The notes beneath the pieces are model-generated. The model was not told the DNA's origin, ran no database searches, and saw nothing but the letters and a program-made list of their open reading frames with translations. The position numbers and the translations under genes were made by a program. From Novosphingobium sp. (GTDB taxonomy: Bacteria; Pseudomonadota; Alphaproteobacteria; Sphingomonadales; Sphingomonadaceae), in contig JACKKX010000003.1 of NCBI GenBank assembly GCA_024236215.1, positions 124,001 through 188,000 on the forward strand: 64,000 nucleotides of DNA. The letters run 5' to 3'. Numbering within the stretch: the first letter of the stretch is position 1; every line of letters begins with the position of its first letter. Positions 26,472 to 36,953 of this stretch are shown one piece after another.

Positions 26472-27683
26472 ATGAAGGCGGTTCCGGCAATGAATTTCGA
26501 TGCAAGGATAGATCAGTCCATGGCGATGGAAAAACCCGATGGCGCCAATCCGCTGTTCGGCGCGGATTCGGACGATTCGCTTTCGCGCCGCCGCATGGCG
26601 ATTGGCGCGGTGGCGGTGCTGCTGGTCCTCATCGCGATCTGGTTCTGGAGTCACCGCGACACATTGAGCAAGGATGCGGCTGCCACTAAGGATCAGGCTC
26701 CCCTGGTCTCGGTAATCGTGCCGGGAAGGACCACCATCGCAGGCGAAATCAGCGTCAACGGCTCACTGGCCGCCCGGCGCGAGATGCCGGTGGGCATTGC
26801 CGGAGAAGGTGGCCAGGTCGTCTCGGTGCTGGTTGAGCCGGGCCAGTGGGTCGGCGCTGGCCAGGTGCTGGCAGTGATCGATCGCTCGGTCCAGACAGAG
26901 CAGCAGGCCAGCCAGGCCGCTCAGATCGAGGTCGCGCGGGCCAACGCCCAGCTGGCGCAGTCCAACCTCGACCGTGCGCTCAAGCTGGTGGACCGCGGCT
27001 TCGTTTCCAAGGCCGATATCGATCGCCTCACCGCGACCCGCGATGCGGCGGCCGCTCAGGTGCGGGTGGCCGGTGCCCAGCTCGGCGTTCTCAAGGCGCA
27101 GACCCGGCGGCTCAACGTCGTTGCACCGGCTGCTGGCCTGGTGCTTGAGCGGCGGATTGAGCCTGGTCAGGTAGTATCAGCCGGTTCGGGCGTACTGTTC
27201 CGGCTGGCCAAGGGCGGCGAGATGGAATTGCGCGCCATGCTGGGCGAATCCGATCTTGCGCAGGTGTCAAGTGGGGTCAGCGCCGAAGTAACGCCGGTAG
27301 GATCGGATCGATCGTTTGCCGGGCAGATCTGGCAGGTTGCCCCGGTTATCGATCCGGTGTCGCGCCAGGGGGTTGCCCGGATCGCGCTCGCCTATTCGCC
27401 AGAAATTCGCCCTGGCGGCTTTGCCAGCGCCGTTATCAAGGCCGGCACCGTGGTGGCGCCGATGCTGCCCGAATCCGCGATCCAGTCTGACAACAAGGGC
27501 AGCTATGTCTACGTGGTCGACAAGGACAACAAAGTTGAGCGGCGCGACATCAAGCTTGGCGTGGTGACCAGCAAGGGCATCGCCATCGTCCAGGGATTGG
27601 CCGGGACCGAGCGGGTGGTGTTGCGGGCAGGCGGATTCCTTTCGCCAGGCGAGACCGTGAAGCCTTCAGCGGCGCGCCAATAG
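26472..27683 (+). CDS. RND efflux periplasmic adaptor (membrane fusion protein)
   Basis: 403-residue adaptor that links an inner membrane RND pump to an outer membrane channel. It has a cytosolic N-terminal tail, one membrane helix (MAIGAVAVLLVLIAIWFW), a lipoyl half-motif (GEGGQVVSVLVEPGQWVGAGQVLAVID), a helical hairpin, the second lipoyl half (LNVVAPAAGLVLERRIEPGQVV), and a beta-barrel and proximal domain. Start may be ATG 26472 or ATG 26490. The pump gene follows after 23 bases. No outer membrane channel gene is in view. Confidence 0.93.
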   Translation: MKAVPAMNFDARIDQSMAMEKPDGANPLFGADSDDSLSRRRMAIGAVAVLLVLIAIWFWSHRDTLSKDAAATKDQAPLVSVIVPGRTTIAGEISVNGSLAARREMPVGIAGEGGQVVSVLVEPGQWVGAGQVLAVIDRSVQTEQQASQAAQIEVARANAQLAQSNLDRALKLVDRGFVSKADIDRLTATRDAAAAQVRVAGAQLGVLKAQTRRLNVVAPAAGLVLERRIEPGQVVSAGSGVLFRLAKGGEMELRAMLGESDLAQVSSGVSAEVTPVGSDRSFAGQIWQVAPVIDPVSRQGVARIALAYSPEIRPGGFASAVIKAGTVVAPMLPESAIQSDNKGSYVYVVDKDNKVERRDIKLGVVTSKGIAIVQGLAGTERVVLRAGGFLSPGETVKPSAARQ

Positions 27684-27706
27684 ACGGCCCGGCAGGAACC
27701 TGAGCG

Positions 27707-30700
27707 ATGAACTTCCGCAACATTTCGGCCTGGTCGATCCGCAACCCGGTCGTTCCGATCATCATCTTTATCGGGCTGATGCTTGCGGGAATCCTCTCGT
27801 TCAGTTCGATGAAGGTGCAGAACGATCCGAACATCGAATTTCCGATGGTGATCGTGGTAATCTCGCAGCCGGGCGCCGCCCCGACCGAGATCGAAACCCA
27901 GATAACGCAGAAGGTCGAGGCTGCTGTCCGGACTATCAGCGGGGTCGAATCGATCAGCTCGACCGCTTCGGAAAGCTCCAACCAGACGCTGGTACAATTC
28001 CAGATCGGCGAGGACATCAACGAGGCAGTCAACGAGGTCAAGAACGCGGTCGATCAGGCCCGCGGCGAACTGCCCGACGGCATTCTTGAGCCGCAGGTTT
28101 TCAAGGCCGAAACATCTTCGGATCCGATCGCCTATTTCGCCGTGTCCGCCGATGACATGACGCTTGAGCAGCTGTCGTGGTTCATCGACGATACGGTTGC
28201 CAAGCGGCTGCTCTCGATCACCGGCATGGCATCGGTCGAGCGCGGCGGCGGGGTCAACCGTGAAATCCGCGTGACGCTCGATCCGGCCAAGATGCAGTCG
28301 CTTGGCGTGACCGCCAGCCAGGTCAACGGCGTACTGCGCCAGCTCAATGTCAATGCCGCAGGCGGCAAAGCGGAGATCGCGGGATCGCGCCAGTCGGTGC
28401 GCGTGCTGGGCAACGCCAAGACGGCCTTTGAGCTCTCGCAAACCGATGTTCCGCTGGGCGGTGGACGCACGGTCAAGCTGTCCGATTTCGCCAAGGTGAC
28501 TGACAGTTACGGTGAGGTCACCACGATCGGCAAGGTCAACGGCAAGCCGGTCGTAACGTTTGGCATTTCGCGCGCGCGCGGCGCTTCGGACGTCTCGGTT
28601 TACGACGGAGCTCTCGAAGAGATCCACAAGATCGAGAAAGAGCATGCCGGGATCCGCTTTACCCGCCTGTTCACCTCGGTCGACTATACCAAGCAGCAGT
28701 ACGAAAGCTCGATTTCCTCGATGGTTGAGGGCGCGATCCTCGCCGTGATCGTGGTGTTCTTCTTCCTGCGTGACTGGCGCGCGACGGTGATCTCGGCGAT
28801 CGCGATCCCGCTTTCGGCGATCCCGACCTTCTGGATCATGGATGCCTGGTTCGGTTTCACGCTCAACAGCCTTTCGCTGCTCGCGCTTGGCCTGGTTGCG
28901 GGCGTTCTGGTCGACGATGCGATTGTCGAGATCGAGAATATCGTTCGGCACATGCGCATGGGCAAGAGCGCCTATCAAGCCTCGATCGACGCGGCCGACG
29001 AGATCGGGCTTGCGGTTGTCGCCACCACTTTCTCGATCGTCGCGGTGTTCCTGCCGGTGGGCCTGATGCCGGGCGTTTCGGGGCAGTTCTTCAAGAATTT
29101 CGGGATCACCGTGGTGATCTCCGTGCTGCTCAGCCTGGCGGTGGCGCGAATGATCACGCCGATGATCGCGGCCTATTTCCTCAAGGCGCACGGCCATGCC
29201 GAACATGCCAGCGGCCCCTGGATGGATCGCTATCTCAAGGTGCTGCACTGGACTCTCGATACCAGCAAGGCCAAGGCGCTGCGCGCGCAGATTGCGCCTG
29301 TGCGCGCAAACGCCATCTATCGACTGATCGCCGTGATCCTCGTGCTGCTGGTTGGTGCGGCCTGGCTCGCGCCGCTGGGTGGTGTGCTGGTCGGCGCCGC
29401 GAAACTCAAGCAGACGATTGCCGAGCTTCCGGCGATCGATTCCTTCGTCAGCTCCGGTTTTCTGGCTGCAGCGGCGTGGACGATCGTGGGCTGGGCCTAC
29501 TGGCTCGCCGCGATAGGCCTGGCATTCTTCCTGGCCTGGTGGATCATGCGCGCCATGGCCTGGCTGACCCGTCGGATCGGCCGCGTGTTCGGTCAAGGGT
29601 TCAATGCCTATTACGGCACCGTTCTCGATCGTCTTGCGGCCCGGGGGCAGGACCACCGGATCTGGATGGTGGGGGTTGGGGCGGGTTCGCTTGCCCTGAC
29701 CGTGATCTTGTTCGGAACGATCCCGAGCCAGTTCTTCCCTGATGTCAATTCGGATTTCAGCATGATCGGGGTGGAGATGGTTCCCGGAACCACGCTTGCC
29801 CAGACCGAAGCCGTTGCCGACCGGATCGCCGCGCTGGTTTCCGAACGTCCCGAGGTCGATGCTGCGCTTGAGCGCATTCGCGAAGGCAACGCCCGGCTGT
29901 TCATCACTCTCAAGGCCGATCGCGAAAAGAGCAGCCTTGATTTCGAGCGCGAGCTGACCCCGGAACTGCAGAACATTCCCGATGCGCGGGTTGCCTTTCA
30001 GAGCCTGAACGGCGGCGGCGGCGGGACCGGACGGCCAATCTCGATCATGCTCTCCGGTTCGGACTCGGTCCTGCTCGATCAGACAGCCGCAACCCTGGTC
30101 GAACAGATGAAAGGCCTCAAGGAAGTGGTTGCGCCGCGCGTCGCTGCCGACATGCGCCGCCCCGAGGTGATCATCAAGCCGCGGCTCGATCTGGCCGCGA
30201 CCATGGGGGTAACAACTGCCGCACTCAGCCAGACGATCCGCATCGCCACGATCGGGGATATCGACCAGAATGCTGCCAAATTTTCACTCAACGATCGCCA
30301 GGTGCCGATCCGGGTACGCCTTTCCGAAGAGGCCCGGCGCGACCTGACAACGCTCAAGAACCTGCCGGTTGCCACGACCAGCGGTGGCTCGGTGCCGCTA
30401 TCGGCGGTGGCGGAGATCGGCTTTGGCTCGGGTCCGGTCAGCATCCAGCGCTACAACCAGAATCGCCGTGTGTTCATCGGCGCCGATCTGCCCAAGGGCG
30501 TGGTCCAGGGCACGGCGATGGCAGCGATCCAGAAACTGCCGGTCATGCAGAAGCTTCCGCGCGGGGTCTCCAAGGAGCCGTTCGGGCAGGACAAGTGGCA
30601 GGAGGAAATGGTCAGCAGCTTCCTCAAGGCGCTGCTCGCCGGGGTTCTGCTGGTTTTTTCAGTGCTGGTCCTTTTGTATCACCGCTTCGTTTCGCCGCTG

Positions 30701-31207
30701 GTCAATATGAGCTCGCTGTTCCTTGCGCCACTGGGCGGGTTGCTGGCGCTTCTGGTCGTCGGCCAGCCGATCTCGATGCCGGTGTTCATCGGCATCCTGA
30801 TGCTGTTCGGGATCGTCGCCAAGAATTCGATCCTGCTGATTGACTTTGCGATCGAGGAAATGGCCCACGGTGCCAACCAGTTCGATGCGATCGTCGAGGC
30901 CGGGCACAAGCGTGCCCAGCCGATCGTGATGACCACCGTGGCGATGACCGCCGGGATGATCCCCACCGCCGTCTCGCTTTCGGGCGACGGGGCCTGGCGC
31001 GCGCCGATGGGCACGGTGGTGATCGGCGGCCTGATTCTCTCCACGCTGCTCACCCTGCTGATTGTCCCGGCCGGTTTCAGCCTCGCCGACGGGTTCGAAA
31101 AGCGGATCGGGCCCTGGCTGCGACGCAAGTTCCTGACCTTTGAGCCGGGCCATGGTCATCGTGTTCCGCGCAGCGGTCCAGACGCCGAGGCCGTGCCGGC
31201 CGAGTGA
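27707..31207 (+). CDS. RND efflux pump permease with a central membrane insertion
   Basis: 1166-residue inner membrane proton antiporter of the AcrB/HAE1 type. The N-terminal helix is IRNPVVPIIIFIGLMLAGI and the proton-relay Asp pair is in GVLVDDAIVEIENIV (helix 4). Porter domains and the second six-helix half are present (IGILMLFGIVAKNSILLIDFA). Odd: residues about 520-625, between helix 6 and the family sequence before helix 7, hold an extra 100 or so residues with two or three more hydrophobic helices. Substrate cannot be told. The DUF445 gene overlaps its stop. Confidence 0.93.
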   Translation: MNFRNISAWSIRNPVVPIIIFIGLMLAGILSFSSMKVQNDPNIEFPMVIVVISQPGAAPTEIETQITQKVEAAVRTISGVESISSTASESSNQTLVQFQIGEDINEAVNEVKNAVDQARGELPDGILEPQVFKAETSSDPIAYFAVSADDMTLEQLSWFIDDTVAKRLLSITGMASVERGGGVNREIRVTLDPAKMQSLGVTASQVNGVLRQLNVNAAGGKAEIAGSRQSVRVLGNAKTAFELSQTDVPLGGGRTVKLSDFAKVTDSYGEVTTIGKVNGKPVVTFGISRARGASDVSVYDGALEEIHKIEKEHAGIRFTRLFTSVDYTKQQYESSISSMVEGAILAVIVVFFFLRDWRATVISAIAIPLSAIPTFWIMDAWFGFTLNSLSLLALGLVAGVLVDDAIVEIENIVRHMRMGKSAYQASIDAADEIGLAVVATTFSIVAVFLPVGLMPGVSGQFFKNFGITVVISVLLSLAVARMITPMIAAYFLKAHGHAEHASGPWMDRYLKVLHWTLDTSKAKALRAQIAPVRANAIYRLIAVILVLLVGAAWLAPLGGVLVGAAKLKQTIAELPAIDSFVSSGFLAAAAWTIVGWAYWLAAIGLAFFLAWWIMRAMAWLTRRIGRVFGQGFNAYYGTVLDRLAARGQDHRIWMVGVGAGSLALTVILFGTIPSQFFPDVNSDFSMIGVEMVPGTTLAQTEAVADRIAALVSERPEVDAALERIREGNARLFITLKADREKSSLDFERELTPELQNIPDARVAFQSLNGGGGGTGRPISIMLSGSDSVLLDQTAATLVEQMKGLKEVVAPRVAADMRRPEVIIKPRLDLAATMGVTTAALSQTIRIATIGDIDQNAAKFSLNDRQVPIRVRLSEEARRDLTTLKNLPVATTSGGSVPLSAVAEIGFGSGPVSIQRYNQNRRVFIGADLPKGVVQGTAMAAIQKLPVMQKLPRGVSKEPFGQDKWQEEMVSSFLKALLAGVLLVFSVLVLLYHRFVSPLVNMSSLFLAPLGGLLALLVVGQPISMPVFIGILMLFGIVAKNSILLIDFAIEEMAHGANQFDAIVEAGHKRAQPIVMTTVAMTAGMIPTAVSLSGDGAWRAPMGTVVIGGLILSTLLTLLIVPAGFSLADGFEKRIGPWLRRKFLTFEPGHGHRVPRSGPDAEAVPAE

Positions 31208-32478
31208 GCGCGCGCGGACAAGTCCTGCGTCTGGCAGCCCTCCCGGTAACGATCGATCGGGCGCGGCGGATGCGCCGCGCGGCGACCGGGCTGCTGGTCG
31301 CCATGGGCGCGCTCTACCTCATCGCCCGGCACTTCGCCGGACTTCATCCCGCGATGGGCTATGTCCTGGCCTTCGCCGAGGCCGGGATGGTTGGCGGCAT
31401 GGCAGACTGGTTCGCGGTGACCGCGCTGTTCCGCCATCCGCTTGGTCTGCCGATCCCGCACACCGCGATCATCCCCGAGAACAAGGACCGCATCGCCGAA
31501 ACAATGGCGGCGTTCCTGCGCGAGAATTTCCTTACGCCCCAGGTCGTTGCCCGGCGAATGACCGGTCTGAACATCGCCGGGGCTGCGGGTGACTGGCTTG
31601 CCGATCCGGCCAAGGGCGGCAGCACCCGTCTGCGTGACGGGGCGGCGGAGCTGGCCGCACAGGTGCTCGAATCGCTCGATCCCGAGCGGCTGGGCAATCA
31701 GGTGCGCGGCGGGCTGTTCCGCCAGATCGACAGGCTCGAAGTGTCGCCGCTGCTTGGGCAGATGCTGTCCACCACCATTGCCGATCGCCGCCACATGCCG
31801 GTGATCGATTCGCTGGTGCGCTGGGCGGGGCTGACGCTGGAAGACAATGAGGAACTGATCCGCGATCTGATCCACCAGCGCGCCAACGCGGTGCTGCGCT
31901 GGACCGGGCTCGACGAAAAGCTCGCCAATTCGGTGCTCGACGGGCTCTACAAGCTTTTCGCCGAAGTCATCGTCGATCCCGATCATCCCTTGCGCGGCAA
32001 GGTTGAGGAAGGTCTCGCCAAGCTCGCCCAGGATCTGCAGGACGATGCCGAGCTGCGCGCGCGGGTCGAGCGGCTCAAGGGCGAAATGCTTGCCAATCCC
32101 GCTGTCTCGGCCTGGTGGCAAGGGGTGTGGGAGCGGCTGCGCACCGGCATGCTCGCGCGGCTGCGGCGCCCGGCGGGCGAGGGGAACGGGCAGTTCGCCG
32201 AAGCCCTGACCGAGCTTGGTCGGCACCTGCGCGACGATCCTGCCCTCCAAGTCCAGATCAACCGTTTTGCGCGGCGTACCGTGGTCGGCATCGCCAGCCG
32301 CTATGGCGATCAGATCGTCCGGCTGGTGTCCGAAACGGTCAAGCGCTGGGACGCCGAGACCGTCACCGCGCGGATCGAGGGCGCGGTGGGCCGCGACCTG
32401 CAATTCATCCGCATCAACGGTACCTTGGTTGGAGGGCTTGTCGGGGTTGCGATCCACGCGCTAGACGCCTTGCTGTGA
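31204..32478 (+). CDS. DUF445 family membrane protein
   Basis: 424-residue protein with a hydrophobic N-terminal hairpin (ATGLLVAMGALYLIARHF) and the family motif GMVGGMADWFAVTALFRHPLGLPIPHTAIIP, then a long helical part that repeats smaller units, and a C-terminal hydrophobic end (INGTLVGGLVGVAIHAL). The role of DUF445 (YjiN-like) proteins is unknown. The GTG start at 31204 overlaps the RND pump stop and the next gene overlaps its own stop. Confidence 0.9.
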   Translation: MSARGQVLRLAALPVTIDRARRMRRAATGLLVAMGALYLIARHFAGLHPAMGYVLAFAEAGMVGGMADWFAVTALFRHPLGLPIPHTAIIPENKDRIAETMAAFLRENFLTPQVVARRMTGLNIAGAAGDWLADPAKGGSTRLRDGAAELAAQVLESLDPERLGNQVRGGLFRQIDRLEVSPLLGQMLSTTIADRRHMPVIDSLVRWAGLTLEDNEELIRDLIHQRANAVLRWTGLDEKLANSVLDGLYKLFAEVIVDPDHPLRGKVEEGLAKLAQDLQDDAELRARVERLKGEMLANPAVSAWWQGVWERLRTGMLARLRRPAGEGNGQFAEALTELGRHLRDDPALQVQINRFARRTVVGIASRYGDQIVRLVSETVKRWDAETVTARIEGAVGRDLQFIRINGTLVGGLVGVAIHALDALL

Positions 32479-33002
32479 ATCGGCCCCTTCTTACCACCGA
32501 CCGCCTTGAGCTCTGGCAGCCCGCGCTTCGCGACCTTGCCGATCTCTATCACCTGACCCTCGATGACGAGACCCGCCGGTTTCTGGGCGGCTTTACCCCG
32601 AGCGAAGCCGATGCCTTTGCCCGCCTTCACCGCAATGCGGGATCGTGGGCGCTCCACGGCTACGGCACCTTCATGGTGCGGCTGCGGGACGACGAACGGA
32701 TCATCGCCAACTGCGGCATATTCCGCAGTCACCGCGGCTTCGGGAGCGACAAGGGTTTCGACGATGTGCCCGAAGCCGGCTGGATCGTCCACAAGGACCA
32801 CTGGGGGCAGGGCGTGGCCCGCGAGGCGATGGAAGCCAGCCTCGCCTGGTTCGACAGCCTCCATGGCCGCCAGCGGATCGCCTGCATGATCGAGGAAGGC
32901 CATACCGCCTCGGATGCACTGGCAGTCAAGCTGGGGTTCGAACGCTATGGGCGGCGCGAGGTTGAGGATGGGGCGGCTCTGGTGCTATACGAACGCCAAT
33001 AA
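32475..33002 (+). CDS. GNAT family N-acetyltransferase (RimJ/RimL-like)
   Basis: 175-residue acetyltransferase of the type with [10 protein letters not shown] at the start and acetyl-CoA motif A in [20 protein letters not shown]. The GTG start at 32475 overlaps the DUF445 stop. The substrate (small molecule or protein N-terminus) cannot be told. It ends before a terminator. Confidence 0.88.
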   Translation: MNRPLLTTDRLELWQPALRDLADLYHLTLDDETRRFLGGFTPSEADAFARLHRNAGSWALHGYGTFMVRLRDDERIIANCGIFRSHRGFGSDKGFDDVPEAGWIVHKDHWGQGVAREAMEASLAWFDSLHGRQRIACMIEEGHTASDALAVKLGFERYGRREVEDGAALVLYERQ

Positions 33003-33005
33003 GCA

Positions 33006-33031
33006 AAAGGCCCCGCCGATGTGGGGCCTTT
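33006..33031. terminator. Bidirectional terminator between GNAT gene and etfA
   Basis: AAAGGCCCC (33006-33014) and GGGGCCTTT (33023-33031) form a perfect stem with A-run and T-run on the outer sides, suited to end transcription from both converging genes. Confidence 0.85.
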
Positions 33032-33056
33032 CCGGTGCACGGCAGAGAAATGCCTG

Positions 33057-33986
33057 TCAAAGCTTGCCGGTCAGCTCCGGCACGGCGTTGAACAGATCCG
33101 CGACCAGACCGATGTCGGCGACCTGGAAGATCGGCGCATCTTCGTCCTTGTTGATCGCGATGATGGTCTTGGAGTCCTTCATCCCCGCGAGGTGCTGGAT
33201 CGCGCCCGAGATGCCGATCGCGATGTAGACTTCGGGCGCCACAATTTTGCCGGTCTGGCCGACCTGGAAGTCGTTGGGGACGTAACCGGCGTCGACCGCG
33301 GCGCGGCTGGCGCCAACTGCGGCGCCAAGCTTGTCGGCGAGCGGGAAGATGGTGGCCTGGAAGGTATCGGCATCCTTGAGCGCGCGGCCGCCCGAAACGA
33401 TGATCTTTGCCGATGTCAGCTCGGGCCGCTCGCTCTTGGCGATTTCGCTGCCGACGAAGCTGCTGGTCCCGGCATCGCCCGGGCCGGAAACGGTCTCGAC
33501 GCTGCCCGAGCCGCCGCTGGTCGCCGCCTTGGCAAAGGCCGTGCCGCGCACGGTGATCACCAGCTTGGCATCGCCCGATTCAACCGTGGCGATGGCATTG
33601 CCGGCATAGATTGGACGGGTGAACGTCTTGGGGCCTTCGACCGAGAGGATATCGCTGATCTGCATCACGTCGAGCAGTGCGGCAACGCGCGGGGCCACGT
33701 TCTTGCCGGTGGTGGTCGCGGGTGCGACGAAGGCATCGTGGTGCCCCATCAGGTCGGCCACCAGCGGCGCGACGTTTTCAGCCAGCGCATTGGCATAGGC
33801 CGCGTCGTCGGCCAGGTGAACCTTGCCCACTCCGGCGATCTGCGCGGCCTGATCGGCCACCGCCTTGCAGCCCGATCCCGCGACCAGCAGATGAACTTCG
33901 CCAAGCTGCGAGGCGGCGGTGACGGCGGCCAGGGTAGCGTCCTTGACCGAGGCGTTGTCGTGTTCGACCCAAACGAGAGTTTTCAT
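33057..33986 (-). CDS. etfA: Electron transfer flavoprotein, alpha subunit
   Basis: 309-residue subunit that binds FAD and passes electrons from acyl-CoA and related dehydrogenases to ETF-ubiquinone oxidoreductase. The C-terminal FAD domain is clear: [49 protein letters not shown] (seen in parts) and [21 protein letters not shown]. etfB lies immediately upstream with one base between. Confidence 0.97.
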   Translation of the reverse strand: MKTLVWVEHDNASVKDATLAAVTAASQLGEVHLLVAGSGCKAVADQAAQIAGVGKVHLADDAAYANALAENVAPLVADLMGHHDAFVAPATTTGKNVAPRVAALLDVMQISDILSVEGPKTFTRPIYAGNAIATVESGDAKLVITVRGTAFAKAATSGGSGSVETVSGPGDAGTSSFVGSEIAKSERPELTSAKIIVSGGRALKDADTFQATIFPLADKLGAAVGASRAAVDAGYVPNDFQVGQTGKIVAPEVYIAIGISGAIQHLAGMKDSKTIIAINKDEDAPIFQVADIGLVADLFNAVPELTGKL

Positions 33987-33987
33987 C

Positions 33988-34749
33988 TCAAGCTACTCCC
34001 ATTTCCTTGAGCTTGGCCACGAGACCGTCGACGTCGGCCACCTTGATCCCGGCGCTGCGCACCGGCGGTTCGCTGACCTTGAGGGTCTTGAGGCGCGGGG
34101 CAATATCCACGCCGTAGTCCCCCGGCGCCTTGGTCGCGAGCGGCTTGGACTTGGCCTTCATGATGTTGGGCAGCGAGGCATAGCGCGGCTCGTTGAGGCG
34201 CAGGTCAGTGGTGACAATCGCGGGCAACGCCAGCTTGACAGTTTCCAGACCACCGTCGACTTCGCGCTTCACGACGACCGAATCGCCTTCCACCGTGACT
34301 TCGTTGGCGAAAGTGCCCTGTGGGCGGCCCATCAGCGCGGCGACCATCTGGCCGACCTGGTTGCTGTCATCGTCGATCGCCTGCTTGCCAGTGATGATCA
34401 ACCCGGGGGCTTCCTCATCGGCGACACCCTTGACGATCTTGGCGACCGCCAGCGGCTCAACCTCGACGCCGTCGTCAACTTGGACCAGCACCGCCCGGTC
34501 CGCGCCCATCGCCAGCGCCGTGCGCAGCGTTTCCTGCGCCTTGGCCGGACCGACTGACAGCGCGACGATCTCCGAAACCACGCCCTTTTCCTTCAGGCGG
34601 ATCGCTTCTTCGACCGCGATCTCGTCGAAGGGGTTCATGCTCATCTTGACGTTGGCGAGATCGACCCCGGTGCCGTCGGACTTGACCCGCGGCTTCACGT
34701 TGTAGTCGATCACGCGTTTTACGCAGACCAGGGCTTTCATGTGCTTCAA
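33988..34749 (-). CDS. etfB: Electron transfer flavoprotein, beta subunit
   Basis: 253-residue partner of EtfA that binds AMP. Signature: [19 protein letters not shown] at the N-terminus and [21 protein letters not shown]. Start ATG 34749 (MKHMKAL) or ATG 34740. The upstream 70 bases hold a palindromic operator candidate. Confidence 0.97.
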   Translation of the reverse strand: MKHMKALVCVKRVIDYNVKPRVKSDGTGVDLANVKMSMNPFDEIAVEEAIRLKEKGVVSEIVALSVGPAKAQETLRTALAMGADRAVLVQVDDGVEVEPLAVAKIVKGVADEEAPGLIITGKQAIDDDSNQVGQMVAALMGRPQGTFANEVTVEGDSVVVKREVDGGLETVKLALPAIVTTDLRLNEPRYASLPNIMKAKSKPLATKAPGDYGVDIAPRLKTLKVSEPPVRSAGIKVADVDGLVAKLKEMGVA

Positions 34750-34783
34750 GCCTTTCCCAGTGATTTGACGCCTTCGCGCCTAG

Positions 34784-34805
34784 TTTACGTTTACGGAAAC
34801 GTCAA
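34784..34805 (-). promoter_or_regulatory. Candidate operator/promoter of etfBA
   Basis: Read on the minus strand, TTGACGTTTCCGTAAACGTAAA is a near-palindrome (ACGTTT-CCGT-AAACGT core). TTGACG at its start can serve as a -35 box for etfB. The pattern resembles sites I recall for LiuR/PsrA-type regulators of branched-chain amino acid and fatty acid breakdown, which often include etfBA. Confidence 0.55.
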
Positions 34806-34820
34806 CCTCTGACTTTCCGC

Positions 34821-36017
34821 TCAGGCTGCCTTGCGCACCTCCGCGACGATCTTCTTCGCCGCATCGCCCAGGTCACTGGCCGAAACGATCGGCAGGCCCG
34901 ATCCTTCGAGGATCTGCTTGCCAAGCTCGACATTGGTGCCTTCGAGGCGGACCACCAGCGGAACAGAGAGGTTCACTTCCTTGGCTGCGGCGACGATCCC
35001 TTCGGCGATGATGTCGCACTTCATGATCCCGCCGAAGATGTTGACGAGGATGCCCTTAACCGCCGGGTCCTGAAGGATGATCTTGAAAGCCGCAGTGACC
35101 TTTTCCTTGTTGGCGCCGCCGCCCACGTCGAGGAAGTTGGCGGGGAATTCGCCGTTGAGCTTGATGATGTCCATCGTCGCCATGGCGAGACCCGCGCCGT
35201 TGACCATGCAGCCGATGTTGCCGTCGAGCTTGATGTAGGCAAGGTCGTACTTGCTGGCCTCGATCTCGGCCGGGTCTTCCTCGGTCTCGTCGCGTAGCGC
35301 CATCACGTCGGGGTGACGGTAGAGCGCGTTCGAATCGAAGCTCATCTTGGTGTCTAGCACCAGCAGCTTGCCATCGCATTCGGCCAGCGGGTTGATCTCG
35401 ATCATCGAGCAATCGAGCGCAAGGAAGGCGTCGTAAAGCTGCTTGCCCAGCACCTGGGCCTGTTTGTTGAGATCACCCTTGAGCTTGAGCCCGAAGGCGA
35501 GGGCCCGGCCATGGTGGGGCATGAAGCCCTGAGCGGGATCGATCGTGATCGTGACGATCTTTTCGGGCGTTTCGTGGGCGACGTCCTCGATGCTCATTCC
35601 GCCTTCGGTGCTGGCGATCATCGCGATCCGCCCGGTGGCGCGATCTACCAGCATCGAGAGGTAGTATTCCTTGCCAATATCGACCCCGTCGGTGACGTAG
35701 AGGCGGTTGACCTGCTTGCCCATATCGCCGGTTTGAATCGTCACCAGCGTGTTGCCCAGCATGTCCCTGGCGTGGGCTTCGACCTCTTCGATCGACTTGG
35801 CCAGACGCACACCGCCCTTGGCATCGGGGCCCAGCTCCTTGAACTTGCCCTTGCCGCGCCCGCCGGCGTGGATCTGGCTCTTCACGACATAAAGCGGCCC
35901 GGGCAGCTGCTTCGCGGCTTCCACCGCCTCGGCAACGGACATCGCTGGAATGCCCTTGGGGATAGCGATGCCGAACTTGGCGAGCAGTTCCTTGCCTTGG
36001 TATTCGTGAATGTTCAT
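34821..36017 (-). CDS. sucC: Succinyl-CoA synthetase (ADP-forming), beta subunit
   Basis: 398-residue ATP-grasp subunit of the TCA cycle enzyme. It begins [16 protein letters not shown], with [14 protein letters not shown], the succinate/CoA site [15 protein letters not shown] and [17 protein letters not shown]. The frame is open 100 residues upstream but the ATG at 36017 is the family start. No sucD is in view downstream or upstream within the window, where it often follows. Confidence 0.97.
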   Translation of the reverse strand: MNIHEYQGKELLAKFGIAIPKGIPAMSVAEAVEAAKQLPGPLYVVKSQIHAGGRGKGKFKELGPDAKGGVRLAKSIEEVEAHARDMLGNTLVTIQTGDMGKQVNRLYVTDGVDIGKEYYLSMLVDRATGRIAMIASTEGGMSIEDVAHETPEKIVTITIDPAQGFMPHHGRALAFGLKLKGDLNKQAQVLGKQLYDAFLALDCSMIEINPLAECDGKLLVLDTKMSFDSNALYRHPDVMALRDETEEDPAEIEASKYDLAYIKLDGNIGCMVNGAGLAMATMDIIKLNGEFPANFLDVGGGANKEKVTAAFKIILQDPAVKGILVNIFGGIMKCDIIAEGIVAAAKEVNLSVPLVVRLEGTNVELGKQILEGSGLPIVSASDLGDAAKKIVAEVRKAA

Positions 36018-36167
36018 CTTCTGACGACTCCGGGGAGGGGACAAAGCCAATTGCGCGCCGCCGCATAAGCACAGCGAGGCAGCCTTGAAAAGGCCTCCGG
36101 GGCCCGTCAGGACAAGAAATATGAACGCCAGTTGCGAGTCGTTATCAATAATGCGGAAATATGCCCA

Positions 36168-36950
36168 ATGATCGACCGTGACCGACTGGAACGCGTGGTG
36201 CGGGAGGCCGGGCGGATCGCACTTGGCCACTGGCCAGGGCACGGCCATGCGCTTGAATCGTGGGAAAAGGACCCGGGTAGCCCGGTGAGCGAGGCCGATC
36301 TCGCGGTCGATGCGTTCCTCAAGCACGAGCTTGCGGGGCTGTTGCCCGCCGCGGGGTGGCTGTCGGAAGAAACCGCCGATGATCCCGGACGGCTCGATGG
36401 GGGACTGATCTGGCTGGTTGACCCCATCGACGGCACCCGCGACTTCATTCGCGGCCGTTCAGGCTGGGCGGTATCGGTTGCGCTGATCAGCGCGGGCCGA
36501 CCGCTGATCGGCATGCTAGATGCGCCCGCGAGGGGCGAGTTCTGGCACGGCGAGGCCGGGCGGGGCGCCTGGCGCAATGGCAAGCGCTTGGCGGCAAGCC
36601 AGCGCAATGAGTTGACCGGTGCGCGGGTGCCCGCCCATGTGCTGCCAAGGATCGATGCCGATCTGACCAGTGTCGACCAGCCCAATTCGATCGCGCTCAG
36701 GATCGCGATGGTCGCAGCCGACGAGGCCGATCTCGTCGCCACGCTGCGCTGGGGCTACGAGTGGGACATCGGCGCCGCCGCGCTGATTGCGCGCGAAGCC
36801 GGCGCCGCGGCGAGCGATGCCTTTGGGGCGCCGATCGGCTATAACAAGCGCGATCCACGCGCCTTCGGGGTGCTGGTCAGCGCGCCTGCGATCCATTCAG
36901 CAGCGGTCGAGCGCCTGGCGGGCCGGGCGCGCGAACTCAGCGGTTCCTAG
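36168..36950 (+). CDS. Inositol monophosphatase family protein (HisN/CysQ-like)
   Basis: 260-residue metal-dependent phosphatase. Metal ligands: Glu in WLSEE, DPIDGT at residues 85-90, and the Asp in the C-terminal motif [16 protein letters not shown]. Members act on inositol phosphates, histidinol phosphate or 3'-phosphoadenosine phosphates, and the sequence does not decide which. Start ATG 36168 chosen over an upstream TTG at 36132. It converges on the OmpA lipoprotein gene, three bases apart. Confidence 0.9.
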   Translation: MIDRDRLERVVREAGRIALGHWPGHGHALESWEKDPGSPVSEADLAVDAFLKHELAGLLPAAGWLSEETADDPGRLDGGLIWLVDPIDGTRDFIRGRSGWAVSVALISAGRPLIGMLDAPARGEFWHGEAGRGAWRNGKRLAASQRNELTGARVPAHVLPRIDADLTSVDQPNSIALRIAMVAADEADLVATLRWGYEWDIGAAALIAREAGAAASDAFGAPIGYNKRDPRAFGVLVSAPAIHSAAVERLAGRARELSGS

Positions 36951-36953
36951 GCG

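Noticed and set aside
29250-29600. RND permease as two fused or frameshifted genes
   Set aside because: The frame is continuous over 1166 codons with family sequence on both sides of the insertion and no internal stop.
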